Positions 10,891 through 22,880 of a stretch of DNA of 64,000 bases are shown one piece after another. The notes beneath the pieces are model-generated. The model searched no databases, was not told the DNA's origin, and saw only the letters and a list, made by a program, of their open reading frames with translations. Position 1 is the stretch's first letter. The number at the start of each line of letters is the position of its first letter. Made by a program: the position numbers and the translations under genes. This DNA is from Uranotaenia lowii (lineage: Eukaryota > Arthropoda > Insecta > Diptera > Culicidae): the NCBI RefSeq assembly GCF_029784155.1, contig NC_073693.1:138807988-138871987 (forward strand). The letters are read 5' to 3'.

Positions 10891-13086
10891 GACTTCAACG
10901 CCTGGGCGGTAAACTGGGGTAGTAGGTGCAACAACCCTAGGGGCCACAGTCTACTAGAGTCCTTCCCAAGACTGGAGGTTGAGCTGTGCAACACTGGATC
11001 CATCAGCACCTATCGCAAGCATGGAATACCAGACAGAACATCAGTGATCGATATCACCTTTGCGAGTCCATCTTTAGAAACATATATGAATTGGAGAATG
11101 TGTGACGGTTATACACACAGCGATCACCAGGCGATACGCTATAGCGTAGGAAACCGAAATCCGGTGGCAGTAAGGCAATTACCAGTGCATGAGCGGAGAT
11201 GGAAGACTAAAGTTTTTGATAAGGAAGTGTGCACCGAAGCTATATACATGCAGATAGCATCGCAGGTCCATAATGCTGAGCAGCTGACGAAAATGATGGT
11301 AGCGGTGTGCGACATGACCATGCCCAGAAGAAATACACCGAAGTGGTGGCGACGACCGGCTTACTGGTGGACTTCAGAAATAGCTGAGCTTCGTACTAGC
11401 TGTCTAAAACCCAGACGACGAGCTCAACGGGCAAAAAATGAAGCTGATAGAGAAAAGAGAGGTGCCGTTTACCGAGCAGCTAGGGTGGCACTTAAGCGAG
11501 CTATTAAAACAAGCAAAGAAAACTGCTACAGAGCGTTATGCCAGAGCGTAGATGATAACCCATGGGGCCAAGCCTATAAAGTTGCACTGGCGAGATTCGG
11601 TGACCCAAGGTCGCCGACTAAAAAGTGTCCGGATAAACTGAGAGAGATCGTTGCACATCTTTTCCCGCAGCATGGCCCGACGCAGTGGCCACTTACCCCG
11701 TACGACGCGGGTGCCCATGACATCGAGCCAGTAACGAACGAAGAACTTGTGGAAATCGCTAAGAAACTTGCGGTGAATAAGGCCTCTGGTCCGGACGGAA
11801 TCCCAAATGCAGTGCTGAAGGTGGCGGTACTGACCATTCCGGATACTTTCATAGTGGTGCTACAAAAGTGTCTCGACGAGGGATCGTTTCCAAATTCGTG
11901 CAAAACGGCGAAGTTGGTGCTACTACCGAAACCTGGAAAACCTCCAGGGCGTCCATCATCATACAGACCCATTTGTCTGCTGGACACCCTTGGTAGGCTA
12001 CTGGAGAGGATAATATTGAATAAACTTATTATCAACACAGAAGGCGAAAGTGGACTGTCGGACAGACGGAGATCTACGGTGGACGCCATCCGAATGGTGG
12101 CAGAGTACGCGAAGCGTGCATATAAAAAGATGCGGACAGATGTTCGTCACTGCGCCATTGTGACGATCGACGTTAAGAATGCCTTCAACAATGCCAGCTG
12201 GGAAGCGATAGCCAAAGCACTTCACAGGATGCGTGTTCCCAATACCCTCTGCAGGATAATAGGAAGCTTCTTCGAAAATCGAGTCCTGACGTACGAAACC
12301 GAAACTGGAATACGATCTACTGCCCTAACAGCGGGTGTTCCACAGGGTTCCATACTCGGACCTGTGCTTTGGAATGCCATGTACAATGAGGTGTTAACGC
12401 TGAAACTACCGGCAAGCGTGCAGATAGTCGGATTTGCTGACGATATCGTGCTCATGATCACCGGCAAAACAATCGAGGAGGTAGAAGACCTTGCAACAGT
12501 GTCCGTAGAAAGAGTTGGCATCTGGATGGAGGGAGTTAAGCTTCAGATAGCTCATCATAAAACAGAAGTTCTGCTCGTGACCAATAAAAGAGTTGTGCCG
12601 CATATGGAGATTACTGTTGGAGGGTACACGACATCTTCGAAACAGCAGCTGAAATACCTCGGAGTAGTGGTCGACAATCGCTTAAGTTTTGGTGCACATG
12701 TCAAATACTGTTGTGAAAGTGCATCGAAAGTCATCGATTCATTGGCCTGGATTATGCCGAACTGCCATGGTCCAAAGAGTAGCAAGAGACGTCTCCTTGC
12801 GAGCGTAGCACTGTCCAAACTACGATACGGTGGAGCGGCCTGGAGCTCCGCGATAGAGGTTGAGCGCAACAGATCCAAATTACGCAGCACACATCGGCTG
12901 ATAGCCATGCGAGTTTCCTGTGCATACAGGACCATATCAGCAGATGCAGCTTTTGTCATCGCGGGCATGATTCCCATCGATATAACTCTGGCCTATATCC
13001 TCATGGAGTGTTACGATGCAAGAGCTGTTATAGGAGTGCGTAAAATTCAACGAGCAGTGTCAATGCTCAAGTGGCAGAAGCAATGA
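10891..13086 (+). pseudogene. Element B ORF2: end of endonuclease plus reverse transcriptase
   Basis: A long uninterrupted frame of about 730 codons restarts at DFNAWAVNWGSRC. It contains the endonuclease end (CDGYTHSDHQAIRYSVG, with the SDH triad), then a basic linker. The reverse transcriptase follows with LLPKPGKPPGRPSSYRPICL, an IDVKNAFNNASW motif A, AGVPQGSILGPVLWN and the catalytic FADDIVL. Downstream come the KYLGVVVDNRLSF and YGGAAW blocks. In intact R1-clade elements this protein nicks the target and reverse-transcribes the element RNA from the nick. It stops at 13084-13086 (KWQKQ*), where the expected C-terminal region continues in another frame, so a frameshift truncates it. The codons are less AT-rich than the flanking DNA. 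Confidence 0.85.
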
Positions 13087-13312
13087 GACGCATCGAACAA
13101 CGCAAGATGGACGCATGCATAGGCTAATCCCGCGACTTTCAGACTGGGTAAATCGGAAGTATGGAGAGGTCAACTTCTACCTGACGCAGTTCATTTCGGG
13201 TCACGGGTGCTTTAAGTAATACCTTCATCGGTTTAAGCTTATCTGTTCGACTTGTTGCCCGGAATGCGTAGATACGGAGGAATCGGCAGAACATGCTATC
13301 TTTGTCTGCCCC
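13087..13312 (+). pseudogene. Element B ORF2 C-terminal region, first part
   Basis: In a shifted frame the sequence encodes RLIPRLSDWVNRKYGEVNFY, a stop (TAA at about 13217), and then the CCHC-type motif region CPECVDTEESAEHAIFVC. This is the usual cysteine-histidine motif after the reverse transcriptase in the R1 clade. The frame is interrupted at 13313 by a foldback MITE and continues at 14619. Confidence 0.7.
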
Positions 13313-14618
13313 AGTAGACTGAGTCGATTTGGGGTCATTTTGGAATTTCTCAAACCCTGGGGTCTAAAAAGCTTCGACTTGGTCTAAACTCATCCATGAT
13401 TTTTGCAAAATTTTTAAGTAACGTTTACATGAGTAAATTTGAACTTTTAGGTTTGTATGGAAAAATTAAATATTTTGTACTGAAATCAACATCATTTTTC
13501 TTTCGTCTGTGGAACCGAGCCAGCTGATGGTTTTGTGCCAATTCATAAGTTTCCTAAAGAAAAATTTGCGCTGAACAACTTTGTCGAAGACCGTAGCTTC
13601 GTATCTTATTTGGGAAAAAAAGTTATTAGCTGTTTAACAGGGGTATGTCGCACTGATAAACAATAAATTCAATTGACATTGGGGGCATCCATAAATTACG
13701 TAACGCTCCTAGGGGGGGGGAGGGAGTAAGCTTGATCGTTACGAATTGTGACATAGAGGAGGGGGGGGAGGAAGGTTCATCGTTACGTAACGATTTTTTC
13801 CTTAAAAATTTCAGTTTAATCGCAGCTATTTTGATGCCATGCAATTTTAGCAGAATGATAAGCAAATCAAAATCAGCTTAAAATTTGTGAGCTTCAATAT
13901 GATTGAAACGGGATTGTAACCTTTCCTTTTTAAAGATTCTGAGATAGATTCCTTCAAATGTGTATTGAATATCTGTGAAATAACCGTTGGAAAACCGAAT
14001 ATTGGGTGCATTTATTCCCAAGAAATCAATTCAACCATAAGACAGAAATTTTACTATTTTTTCTCAATTGATTTAAAAAATGCAATTTTGATTATTCCGA
14101 CGAATATTACTAAGTGGAGTTTATTTTGCGTAACAAGTTATGCTCTTTGAACAAAATAAAGTAAACAAGGTAGATCATCTGTTAACAAGCACAGAGCAAC
14201 GCGTAATAAATTTATTTTATCAGAGATTTATCATCAATGAGTACTAAGAAGCGATTCTGATCCATATTAATTCCGTTTTAAAGAACGTTAAAAACATTTA
14301 GGTTAAAATCTTTTTTTGACCTCCGAAAATCAGTATTTAAAAACATGAGAAAATCGGTGGAGGAGGGGGGGGGGGGGGCAATTATCAGCGTTACGTAATT
14401 TTCATAGGGGGTACGTCGAAGCGTTACGATTTGTGACATTCGGGGGGGGGGGGGAGTCAAAAAAGTGCATTTTTTGCGTTACGTAATTTATGGATGCCGC
14501 CATTACTGCTTGAGCCTTGCGAAGTGTTTCATGGAAAGTAGTCACGCAATACCTCGCTAGCCACTCTGCAGGGATGTTTGAGAAATTCCAAAATGACCCC
14601 AAATCGACTCAGTCTACT
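13313..14618. mobile_element. Foldback MITE, copy 1, 5-bp TSD, carrying a nested MITE
   Basis: The terminal inverted repeats begin AGTAGACTGAGTCGATTTGG, with matching sequence for about 40 bp on each end. The direct repeat GCCCC flanks it at 13308-13312 and 14619-14623. A second copy at 16961-17469 has the same ends and also a 5-bp TSD. Without the nested insertion at 13681-14501 this copy would be about 480 bp. It has no coding capacity. The superfamily is uncertain: the 5-bp TSD matches Transib, but the ends lack the CAC typical of Transib. Confidence 0.85.
13681..14501. mobile_element. Nested MITE with GGNGGCATCCATAAATTACG ends, 3-bp TSD
   Basis: The ends are inverted repeats, GGGGGCATCCATAAATTACG on the left and its near complement on the right (one mismatch in the first few bases), extending through GTAACGC. 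The trinucleotide ATT flanks both sides (13678-13680, 14502-14504). The sister MITE at 16961-17469 lacks this insert at the matching site, which confirms the boundaries. Internal sequence is AT-rich with G-runs and no supported gene. A 3-bp TSD suggests a PIF/Harbinger-like element; this class is an inference. Confidence 0.8.
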
Positions 14619-14785
14619 GCCCCAAGTTCATTTCAAGGCGTCAACAACTTCAAAATTTGAACGCTGAAACTATTGTGTGTGATATGTGTCACGACGAACA
14701 GTCATGGCGTGCTATAGTCGACGAAATCTCGCAAATCATGCGCGATTTAATAAGAATCAGGAAAGATGATGAACGGAGAGAGTGA
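14619..14785 (+). pseudogene. Element B ORF2 C-terminal tail
   Basis: The sequence continues from FVCP at 13312 with KFISRRQQLQNLNAETIVCD and further to the TGA at 14783-14785 (RRE*). This matches the expected tail after the R1-clade CCHC motif and confirms that the foldback MITE interrupted an existing reading frame. Confidence 0.75.
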
Positions 14786-15494
<709 letters not shown>

Positions 15495-16960
15495 CTAATT
15501 CTTAATGCAAAGGGCCAAAAATATGTGTTAGAATCTTCAAAATCCAGATGACATTTTTTTAGATTAAAAAAACTGAAACCCATTTCATTTTAAGTACGAA
15601 GAGTTCCACTTGAATCTTGAATCAAACGATGTTCAGAACTTATTTTCAAGGTTCAGAAAATTGAAATTTAAATTGAAAAACTGAAAATTGAAATTTAGAG
15701 AGGGGGGGAAAGGGTGTTTAGCCCCTAAGGCCTTCCCATTCGCACGGCCTAGCGTGAGTGAGTGACAGTTAACCATCAGTTTATTTAACGCAAGAATGAT
15801 TTGACCATACATTTCATCTCATCTATTAAGAATATCTTTCAAAATAAAGAATTTTGGGATGTCACTTAATCATTAATTTCAAACCTATCATCATCATCCA
15901 ATAAACCTGTGGTAATTTAAACGTTCCTCATTTTTCGGCTTCGAGCTGATCCCGAGACTGGAAGTCTCTTCAAAATGCTTATTTTCAGAGTGCCCATTAA
16001 AAAGATAAAACTGAAACTTGTCAGCAGAAAACGGCTTATCAGTGATGTTCCTGGAGGGTCTCGTCTTCATCTCTCAATGTCGTCCGACGATACTGGTGGT
16101 TTCGGAAAACTAATGGCTGGCGTTTTGGAAGCAAACACACACATTTCTTTAGCAGCTGTTTGACTGACGAAGGTCCTCTCGAGCGAAAGACCGACCGACC
16201 TCTTCGGGTAGATTCTCTGCTCATTAAAATAAATTACCGCTATCATCTGGCACATCACTACCAACTGTTGACGGTTATCGAATGCAAAGTCAACCACCTA
16301 CCCAGACAAATCTCTAGCGCTTTTCACTGCCCCAACCCAACTCCTTCCGTTTTGCGAAAGGTTTCATAATGGTCTTATATGAGCTTTAGCACTTTCGGAT
16401 GCTACTCATTGGGGTGTGTGTGGCGTTCCAGGGCGTTTTCTCTTCTAGCTAAACGGGTGAGAAGAAGACGACACATTCATTCGTAAGTGGAAGCCATTCT
16501 GGCCATTGTTATGAATGACAATAAATGGAGAACGAGAAGCGAGCGACAACACCTAAACCAGGTGGGATTAAATTAAAACCGTATTTCACTAGACAAATTC
16601 TAGTGCCATTTGGTTATGTGTGTGTGAGTGTGTGCGTGCGTGTTGGGGGGATTTGGAAAAACATCATCGAGATGAAAAGGGATGTAGTTCTGGGAAGCCG
16701 GGATATCATCTAGCATTATCATTTCGAAATGACGGTAATAAATGAATAACAATAAGACCGATCGTTTGACAAAATTTGAATGCCTCATAATCGTATGTTA
16801 ATGATAAAATCTTTTTTTATAAATTGCATTAAATAGCTGACTCAAATTTAAGACATTAAATGCAAGTTTTTCCTTATTAGTTTGAAAAAGAATAGAAATG
16901 TAAGTTCAATATATGAGACTCAAATTTGTGTGGCAATAATAATTGTCCTAGGCCTAGCAC
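15495..16960. other. Non-coding segment, partly low-repeat
   Basis: No supported gene. Between about 15900 and 16780 base composition is more balanced and no repeat signature is evident, so it may be low-copy host DNA with possible regulatory content. A short TG/CG-rich patch lies at about 16616-16645. Confidence 0.4.
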
Positions 16961-17469
16961 AATAGACTGAGTCGATTTGGGGTCATTTTTGAGTTTCTCA
17001 AACCCTGGGGCCTAAAAAGCTTCGTTTTGGATCAAAAATCCTCCATGATTTTTTTTAAAGAAAATATCCCGCTGAACAACTTTATCCAGGACCGTAACTT
17101 CGTATTTTATTAGGCAACAAAGTTATTAGCTGTTTACCAGGGGTATGTCTTTTGATTTTGAAAAACAATAAATTCAATTGACATCACTGCTGGGTGCCTA
17201 GCGAAGTATTGCATGCCAAGTAGTCATGCAGTACCTCGCTAGTCACTCAGCAGTTATGTCAATTGAATTTTTAGTTTTTCATTGATCCAACAATCAAGAT
17301 TTTGATTTTTCAGTACAAAACATTCAATTTTTCCATACAAACCTAAAAGTTTAAATTTACTCATGTAAACATTAATTAAAAGTTTGGATGAGTTTTAAAC
17401 AAAAACTAAGCTTTTAAGACTCCAGGGTTTGAGCAATTAAAAAATGACCCTAAATCGACTTGGTCTACT
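16961..17469. mobile_element. Foldback MITE, copy 2, 5-bp TSD
   Basis: The left end reads AATAGACTGAGTCGATTTGG and the right end ends CGACTTGGTCTACT, matching copy 1 at 13313. The direct repeat AGCAC flanks it at 16956-16960 and 17470-17474. Much of each half is complementary to the other (for example 'CAATTGACAT' and 'ATGTCAATTG' around 17176 and 17254), so the whole is a foldback. It lacks the nested insert seen in copy 1. It has no coding capacity. Confidence 0.85.
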
Positions 17470-17474
17470 AGCAC

Positions 17475-17717
17475 AAGGTCTCATGCAAACTTTGTGCCAG
17501 TTGAAGCTTATGTTGAAATGACCTTCTGATAATTTAAAATTGAGTTCATTTACTAGCTTAATATGCTAAGCTTGCACTAAGAAGTTGATTTGCCAAAGTC
17601 GATAAAAGTTCAACATTGAGAAAAAAAGTTACAGTTTTTTTTATCTTATATATTCTGTCTCCTACGAATCTACAAACTGTTCAATACTGAACAATACTGA
17701 AGTCCCTTTATTTAACA
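17475..17717. other. AT-rich spacer
   Basis: Nothing recognisable lies between the foldback MITE and the start of the next dispersed repeat. Confidence 0.4.
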
Positions 17718-19700
17718 CTAGCTGACCCGGTGTGCTTTGCTACACCTTTCTAAAATAAATGAAATTTTAGGAAATTTTTGCAAATTTTTGGAAAGTTTTT
17801 CAAATTGCTTTTTTTTGTTGGCATCATTTTAAATCAAATTTCAACATACTTCAGAGGATCTGATTAAAATGAGAGCTTGAACTGGAGCTTCGAATTGCAA
17901 AACAAAGATAATTTAATCTACTTTTCTTAAACTCTGATTCCTAAATTAGTTATCAAAGATCTACAACCTTTGCTCTGTTTTCAAAAGCTTCACAGTGATT
18001 CTACAATAATGTCAAAATGAATGTTTTACTGATATGGATACCTCACCTCTTTCCCCCTTCAAATGCGGGAAGGGCTCACGAACTACTAAAGAAACATTTT
18101 TAGTTCCTAAATAACGCCACATTTCGCTCCATTTGTCTGAAAAGTTTTCGAGATTTAAGTGAGGGCTTCAAATTCGTACGTAAACAACCTCTTCCATATT
18201 ATATGATCATGATCTCTTATGCTTTAAGTACTCGATTTATGCCGAAAAGCTTGTATGGAAGCCCACCTTCCTCTTTCCGATGAGCAACTGCAAGAAAAAG
18301 GTACGAATCCCATTTTTCCGTAATCAAAAACTCTATCATATCTCCTCTCCACACTGCAAGGCAGAAGGGTTTGTATCATTCGTAGAAACATATCTCGTAT
18401 TTAAATACCTTCCCATGTCAAATTTGTTTCTATTCTCCAGTTATACCAACAAAGTTGTATGGAAGCCTCATCTCCACTTCCTGTGTACTCCCTGGAAGAA
18501 GAGTGGTGTTTCAAATTATCATAGAACAATTTCTCGCACCCAAATGATTTCCCATGTCATATATGGTTCCATTTGTTAGATAAGTTCTTGGTTTGTGCAA
18601 AACAATTGAATGGGAGCTTCCCTTTTCCCTTACTTTATCCACAATTGAAGGAGAAAGGAGTCTCAAATAAACATATAACCTTTTCTTGTATCCAAACGCC
18701 CTTCCATGCCAAATTTGATTTCATTCGATATGCTCTAAAGTTATGCTTTAGAGTAATAAAATTGTAAAGGAGCCCCTCTCTCTTTCTTCTCTGTCACCCC
18801 ACCGGAAAGAGTTAGTAGTACTAAATATTCATAGAAACATTCCTTGTACTTAAATACTGGAAATTGTCTTTGCTGAGATTCAACACACGTTTCTGAGTTT
18901 GACAGACTGACATATAACTGTTTACTTGACTAATATTTGACAAAGGCCTCAGTGTACGGACAATTTTTTGACGTCGTTTTTGGGACTTTCTATACAAAAT
19001 GAATTGGATTATTTTTAAGGTTTAATTCATAAACATTTTTAATATTGATCTAGAAAAAGGACTAGTTTCTGCAGCGAATGGTGTTATTGTAGTATTTTTA
19101 TTGACTGAAAAAGTGCACTTTTTGATTGTTCGGATTTCAAGGTACGTGCTGTACGGACAATTTTTTGATACAGTGTACATACCTTCCCAAGCTAAATTTG
19201 GTTCCATTTGCTAAACAAGTTCTCGAGAAAAAGTAAAAAAAATGCATAGGAACATACTCTCCCCATATTTTTTTTCATTGGAAGAACAGAATATCATAAT
19301 AATATTGTTCGTATTAAAATACCTTCCCATACTAAATTTGGTTTCATTTGCTTGAAAAGTTTTTCAGTTATGCTGAAAATTTTAAACGAGCCCTCTCTCC
19401 CCCTTAATATCTCCCCACTGGAAGGAGGGAGGGACACAAAATATTCATAGAACCATTTCTCGCACTCAATACCCTTTCAACCAAATGTGGATTCATTTGC
19501 TCGAATAGTTCTTTTAAAGATATGGGAGCCCCCTCCTCCCTTCCTATATCTCCACTGGAAGAAGGGAGGGGTCTGCCATTCTCTTAGAATCATTTCTCGT
19601 ATTCCAATATTCTCTCATGCCTTATTTGGTTCCATTGACGTCCTTAATTTTCGAGTTATGTTAAAAATTGTAAGTTAACCCCCTTCCCCCCTTCTTACCT
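17718..19700 (+). repeat. 'CTAGCTGACCCGG' repeat with about eight degenerate satellite-like units
   Basis: The segment starts CTAGCTGACCCGGTGTGCTT. From about 18040 to 19690 a unit of roughly 150-200 bp recurs in diverged form. Each unit carries phrases such as 'TTCTCGTA', 'AAATACCTTCCCATG', 'AAATTTGGTTCCATTTGC', 'AGTTATGC', then a C/T-rich block and 'CCACTGGAAGAAGGGAG'. Unit starts are visible near 18375, 18530, 18680, 18830, 19310, 19450 and 19590. Open frames through it are short and differ between units, so it is not coding. The downstream limit is unclear. Confidence 0.6.
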
Positions 19701-20449
19701 TTCCTAGCACTAGAAAGTTGATTTTGCAGTTCTATTTGTGTTTATCCATATTGAAAATGCCTATTATTATTTTTAATTGTATTCAAGTGTAGTAAAGTAC
19801 TGTTAAAACAAACTTTATTCATAACAACCGAAGCAATTGCTTTCAGCGACTGCTCAACTGCTCGATTTGGCTTAGCAAAAGCAATTGATATCTGAACATC
19901 TTTTTGTTATATCTAATAACACTAGTTTACAGCATTTTTGAACTCAGTAAACTGAAGGTCATTTCGAATGTGAAATCGGGCGCTGAATCCGAAAATGAAT
20001 TTCAAAAAAATCTCAGTAGAACCGTTTTTGAGTTATGCTCCAAATATGAAATTTCTGAAAAATTAAAAAATCTCTTGTACTTAGATTAAAATATCTCGGA
20101 CGGCATAGCAGTACTTTGAAATCCCTCTTTTGCATATTGAAGGTGAATAAATTTTCTATCGATCATCTGAACACTGTTTTTGCGTTCGACCAATAGTATT
20201 GTTGATATTAGTGACTTTATGAGAAAAAAATTATAAAAAACGCATTTCTTTTAGAGAAAATGTTGTTTTAACGAAAGTTTTAGACTCGATGGTAGCATTT
20301 AAAAAATCTGATTTTCTTTTGACCTTAAATGTCAATTTAAAAAAAATATTTCAAGTGGTTGTTTATCAAGATCGGTTGAAAATTTCAGAAGTTATGGCTA
20401 CTTTACCATAAAAGTATTTTTTGTAGTTTTTATAATTCAACGAACCGCA

Positions 20450-20985
20450 GTACACCTATCATAGTATAGGAAGAATGAAACATGATAAATCTCACTCGCT
20501 CCAAGTCAAAATTATTTATTAGTATACCAGAAGGTCACATGCCAAATTTCATGAAGATCTAACCATAGGGAGGGGTTGCTTGAGTCTCAAACTTGAATAA
20601 AATTTTGAGGTATTTTGCCCGGAAGGAACGAAAAATACTGGTTTTTCATCAATAACTTCTTTCATCACTAGCTGATTGTTTTTTATGGTTGATTTTCTTA
20701 AAGTCTAAGTTGAGACAAATATTTCACCCAAAGACTGTAACTCGATTGGATTTGAAACAGAAAAGTTATTGCAGTTCAAAGATTATATTTTGGTCGAAAA
20801 TTCTCGTATAAAACGCAATGCGTAAAAAGTACTCATTGCGTGTTGGACAAAATTTGCGGCCTTTGAACTGCAATAACTTTTTTACTTCAAGTCCAATCGT
20901 GTTGCAGTCTTCGGGTGAAATATTTATCTCAACTTAGGCTTTAAAAAATTTTTCTATACTAAAAATAGCTTCTATACTAAATTAT
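20450..20985. repeat. Decayed palindrome related to the large foldback at 50865
   Basis: The centre reads GCGTAAAAAGTACTCATTGC. The flanks mirror each other through 'GTTATTGCAGTTCAAAG', 'CGATTGGA' and 'TATTTCACCC'. The same phrases, in the same order ('TACTTTTTACTCATTGCG', 'CAACTCGATTGGACTT', 'GGTTTTTCATCA'), form the core of the foldback at 50865-52683. It is therefore a diverged and truncated relative. Confidence 0.65.
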
Positions 20986-21295
20986 CAAATATTTGACACA
21001 ATTCGAACAATTTTCGGAAACTACAAAACCGATCAACGTGAAATTTGGTGGATAACCGTTTTCAAGACCGGGAATGGTTTCTAAAATACTTTCAAAGCCC
21101 TTCGATTCCAAAAAGGGGAAGGCTCCCTGACAAAATTAACAAAAAAAATAACTATCCTCGAAGGATTTTGGTTAAAAATTGATGAACTTAAGCGTTTTGA
21201 AATAATGAGATGTTTTATGGAACTCGCAAATAAGTTTTTACAAAGTTGGATGATATATTGTATTGATTGACGCTCCCCATTTTAATGCATAAAGA

Positions 21296-21989
21296 CTTTT
21301 ATCTATCTATATATAGGTAGATATATATAAATGAATGTTTATCTGTTTCTCTGTTCCCTATAGACTCAAAAATTAATAAACCAATCAATGTGAAAATTGG
21401 TTTGCAAGTATTTTTGGTTTCAAAATACTTTCAAACCACTTCGTATTAAAAGAGGAGGGACTCCCATACAAAATTAATAAAACTAGGACCCAATTCGGAC
21501 AAATTAAGGAAATTACTGAACCGATCAACGTGGAACTTGGTATTTAGCCGTTTTCAAGACTGGGAATTGTTTCTCAAATACTTTCAAACCATTCCACATT
21601 AAAAAAGGAGGGGCTCCTATACGAAATTATCAAAAATTGACAAAATTTTAACAATCCTTGAATAATTTTTGTTATTTAAATTTATAAACGTAAGCTTTTT
21701 GGCATAATGATATGATTTTTTGAATTGACAAATAATTTCTAACAAAATTTGATGCCATTTAGTATTGATAGACGCTTCCCATGTTCACTCCTTCAACCTA
21801 TAAACTTTAAAGTTACGTTGAAACTCATAACAATCTAGAATTTAGGTGCCATGAAAGAGTGATAACACTTTCATGGCATCTGAATAATGATGAATTTTAA
21901 TTTAAAATGAAGTTTATTTTAATTATAATAATTTTAACCAACTCTATTTTATTCATGGAAGCGGTAGCAAAGCACACCGGGTCAGCTAA
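21296..21989 (-). repeat. 'CTAGCTGACCCGG' repeat, inverted copy
   Basis: Read on the minus strand it starts TTAGCTGACCCGGTGTGCTT, the inverted match to 17718. It ends in an AT-dinucleotide region (21305-21330) next to 'AATGAATGTTTATCTGTTTC'. Internal phrases such as 'AATACTTTCAAACCA' and 'GGAGGGGCTCC' recur at about 130-190-bp spacing on both sides of the AT tract, continuing back to about 21000. No coding capacity is seen. Confidence 0.6.
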
Positions 21990-22880
21990 TTGAAAATATA
22001 ATTCTGAAAATTGGTTTTTAGTAGCTCCAGAAAGATTTGAAATTTATGCGCTACTGACCTGCATGGTAATAAATTTGTGTATATTGCTGCTAAACATACA
22101 AACTTCATATGAATTTCAAAGAAAACCCTCACATAATTGGCTTTAATGGAATATCCTGCGAGAAAATCACAATCCATCAGCAAAAATATACGGAAGTGTT
22201 CGTACATTCAATTGTAGAAATAATTACAGAAACAAATTGATTATATCTTGAAACAAGTTGATTTTTTTTAATATCCAATCAATTTCTGTCAAAAAAGACT
22301 TTTGATTCGCCCCACGACGATTCAGATTTCATAATTTTTAATTCAAATTTCATAAAAAAAGCAACTGACAAACGGTTAAACTTTAAAACCTGATAGAGAA
22401 TTTGAGACTTAAATTGCCATTATGTACTGCAGTTTTAAATTTCGTGGATTTCATTTTCATACAACAATCAAAAACTGGCGCCTGGCGAAACAGTCAAATA
22501 TTTATAAATCGACTTTAAGGCAATAAGTTATTATTGAAACAATGAAGAATTCTTCTTTTTTTCGGATCGTCGAGGTTTGATTCGGTTTATGGAATATGCT
22601 CGCAATAAAAGTATTTTGGAACTCCTCGAAGTTCTACACCAAGCGTCTGCAATTGAAATTTCAGAGTTTATTAATTTTAAATGCACAAGATATTAAACCA
22701 GTAATTTTAATTAAACCGATTTCCAAAGTTTGGCTCTCAGAACCGGTTAAATTCCCAGCTCACCTGCCACCGTTGCACTTGCACTTTAACTTGAAGACAT
22801 TCAACCAATATTCCTTGTTCCTTGATCGTCGAGAATTAGAGGTTTTCCCAGCAATGACATATTATGTGGTCAATGCCACA
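21990..22880. other. AT-rich non-coding DNA
   Basis: No supported gene and no repeat signature strong enough to name. Confidence 0.4.

Noticed and set aside
11574..12089. 171-codon frame on the minus strand
   Set aside because: It is a shadow of the reverse transcriptase on the plus strand.
18040..19700. CRISPR-like array of spaced repeats
   Set aside because: Units are diverged satellite-like repeats of 150-200 bp without short identical repeats and unique spacers; the DNA is eukaryotic.
21845..21885. Hairpin TGCCATGAAAG/CTTTCATGGCA as a possible small RNA precursor
   Set aside because: The stem is short and lies within a dispersed repeat; no further support for a processed RNA.
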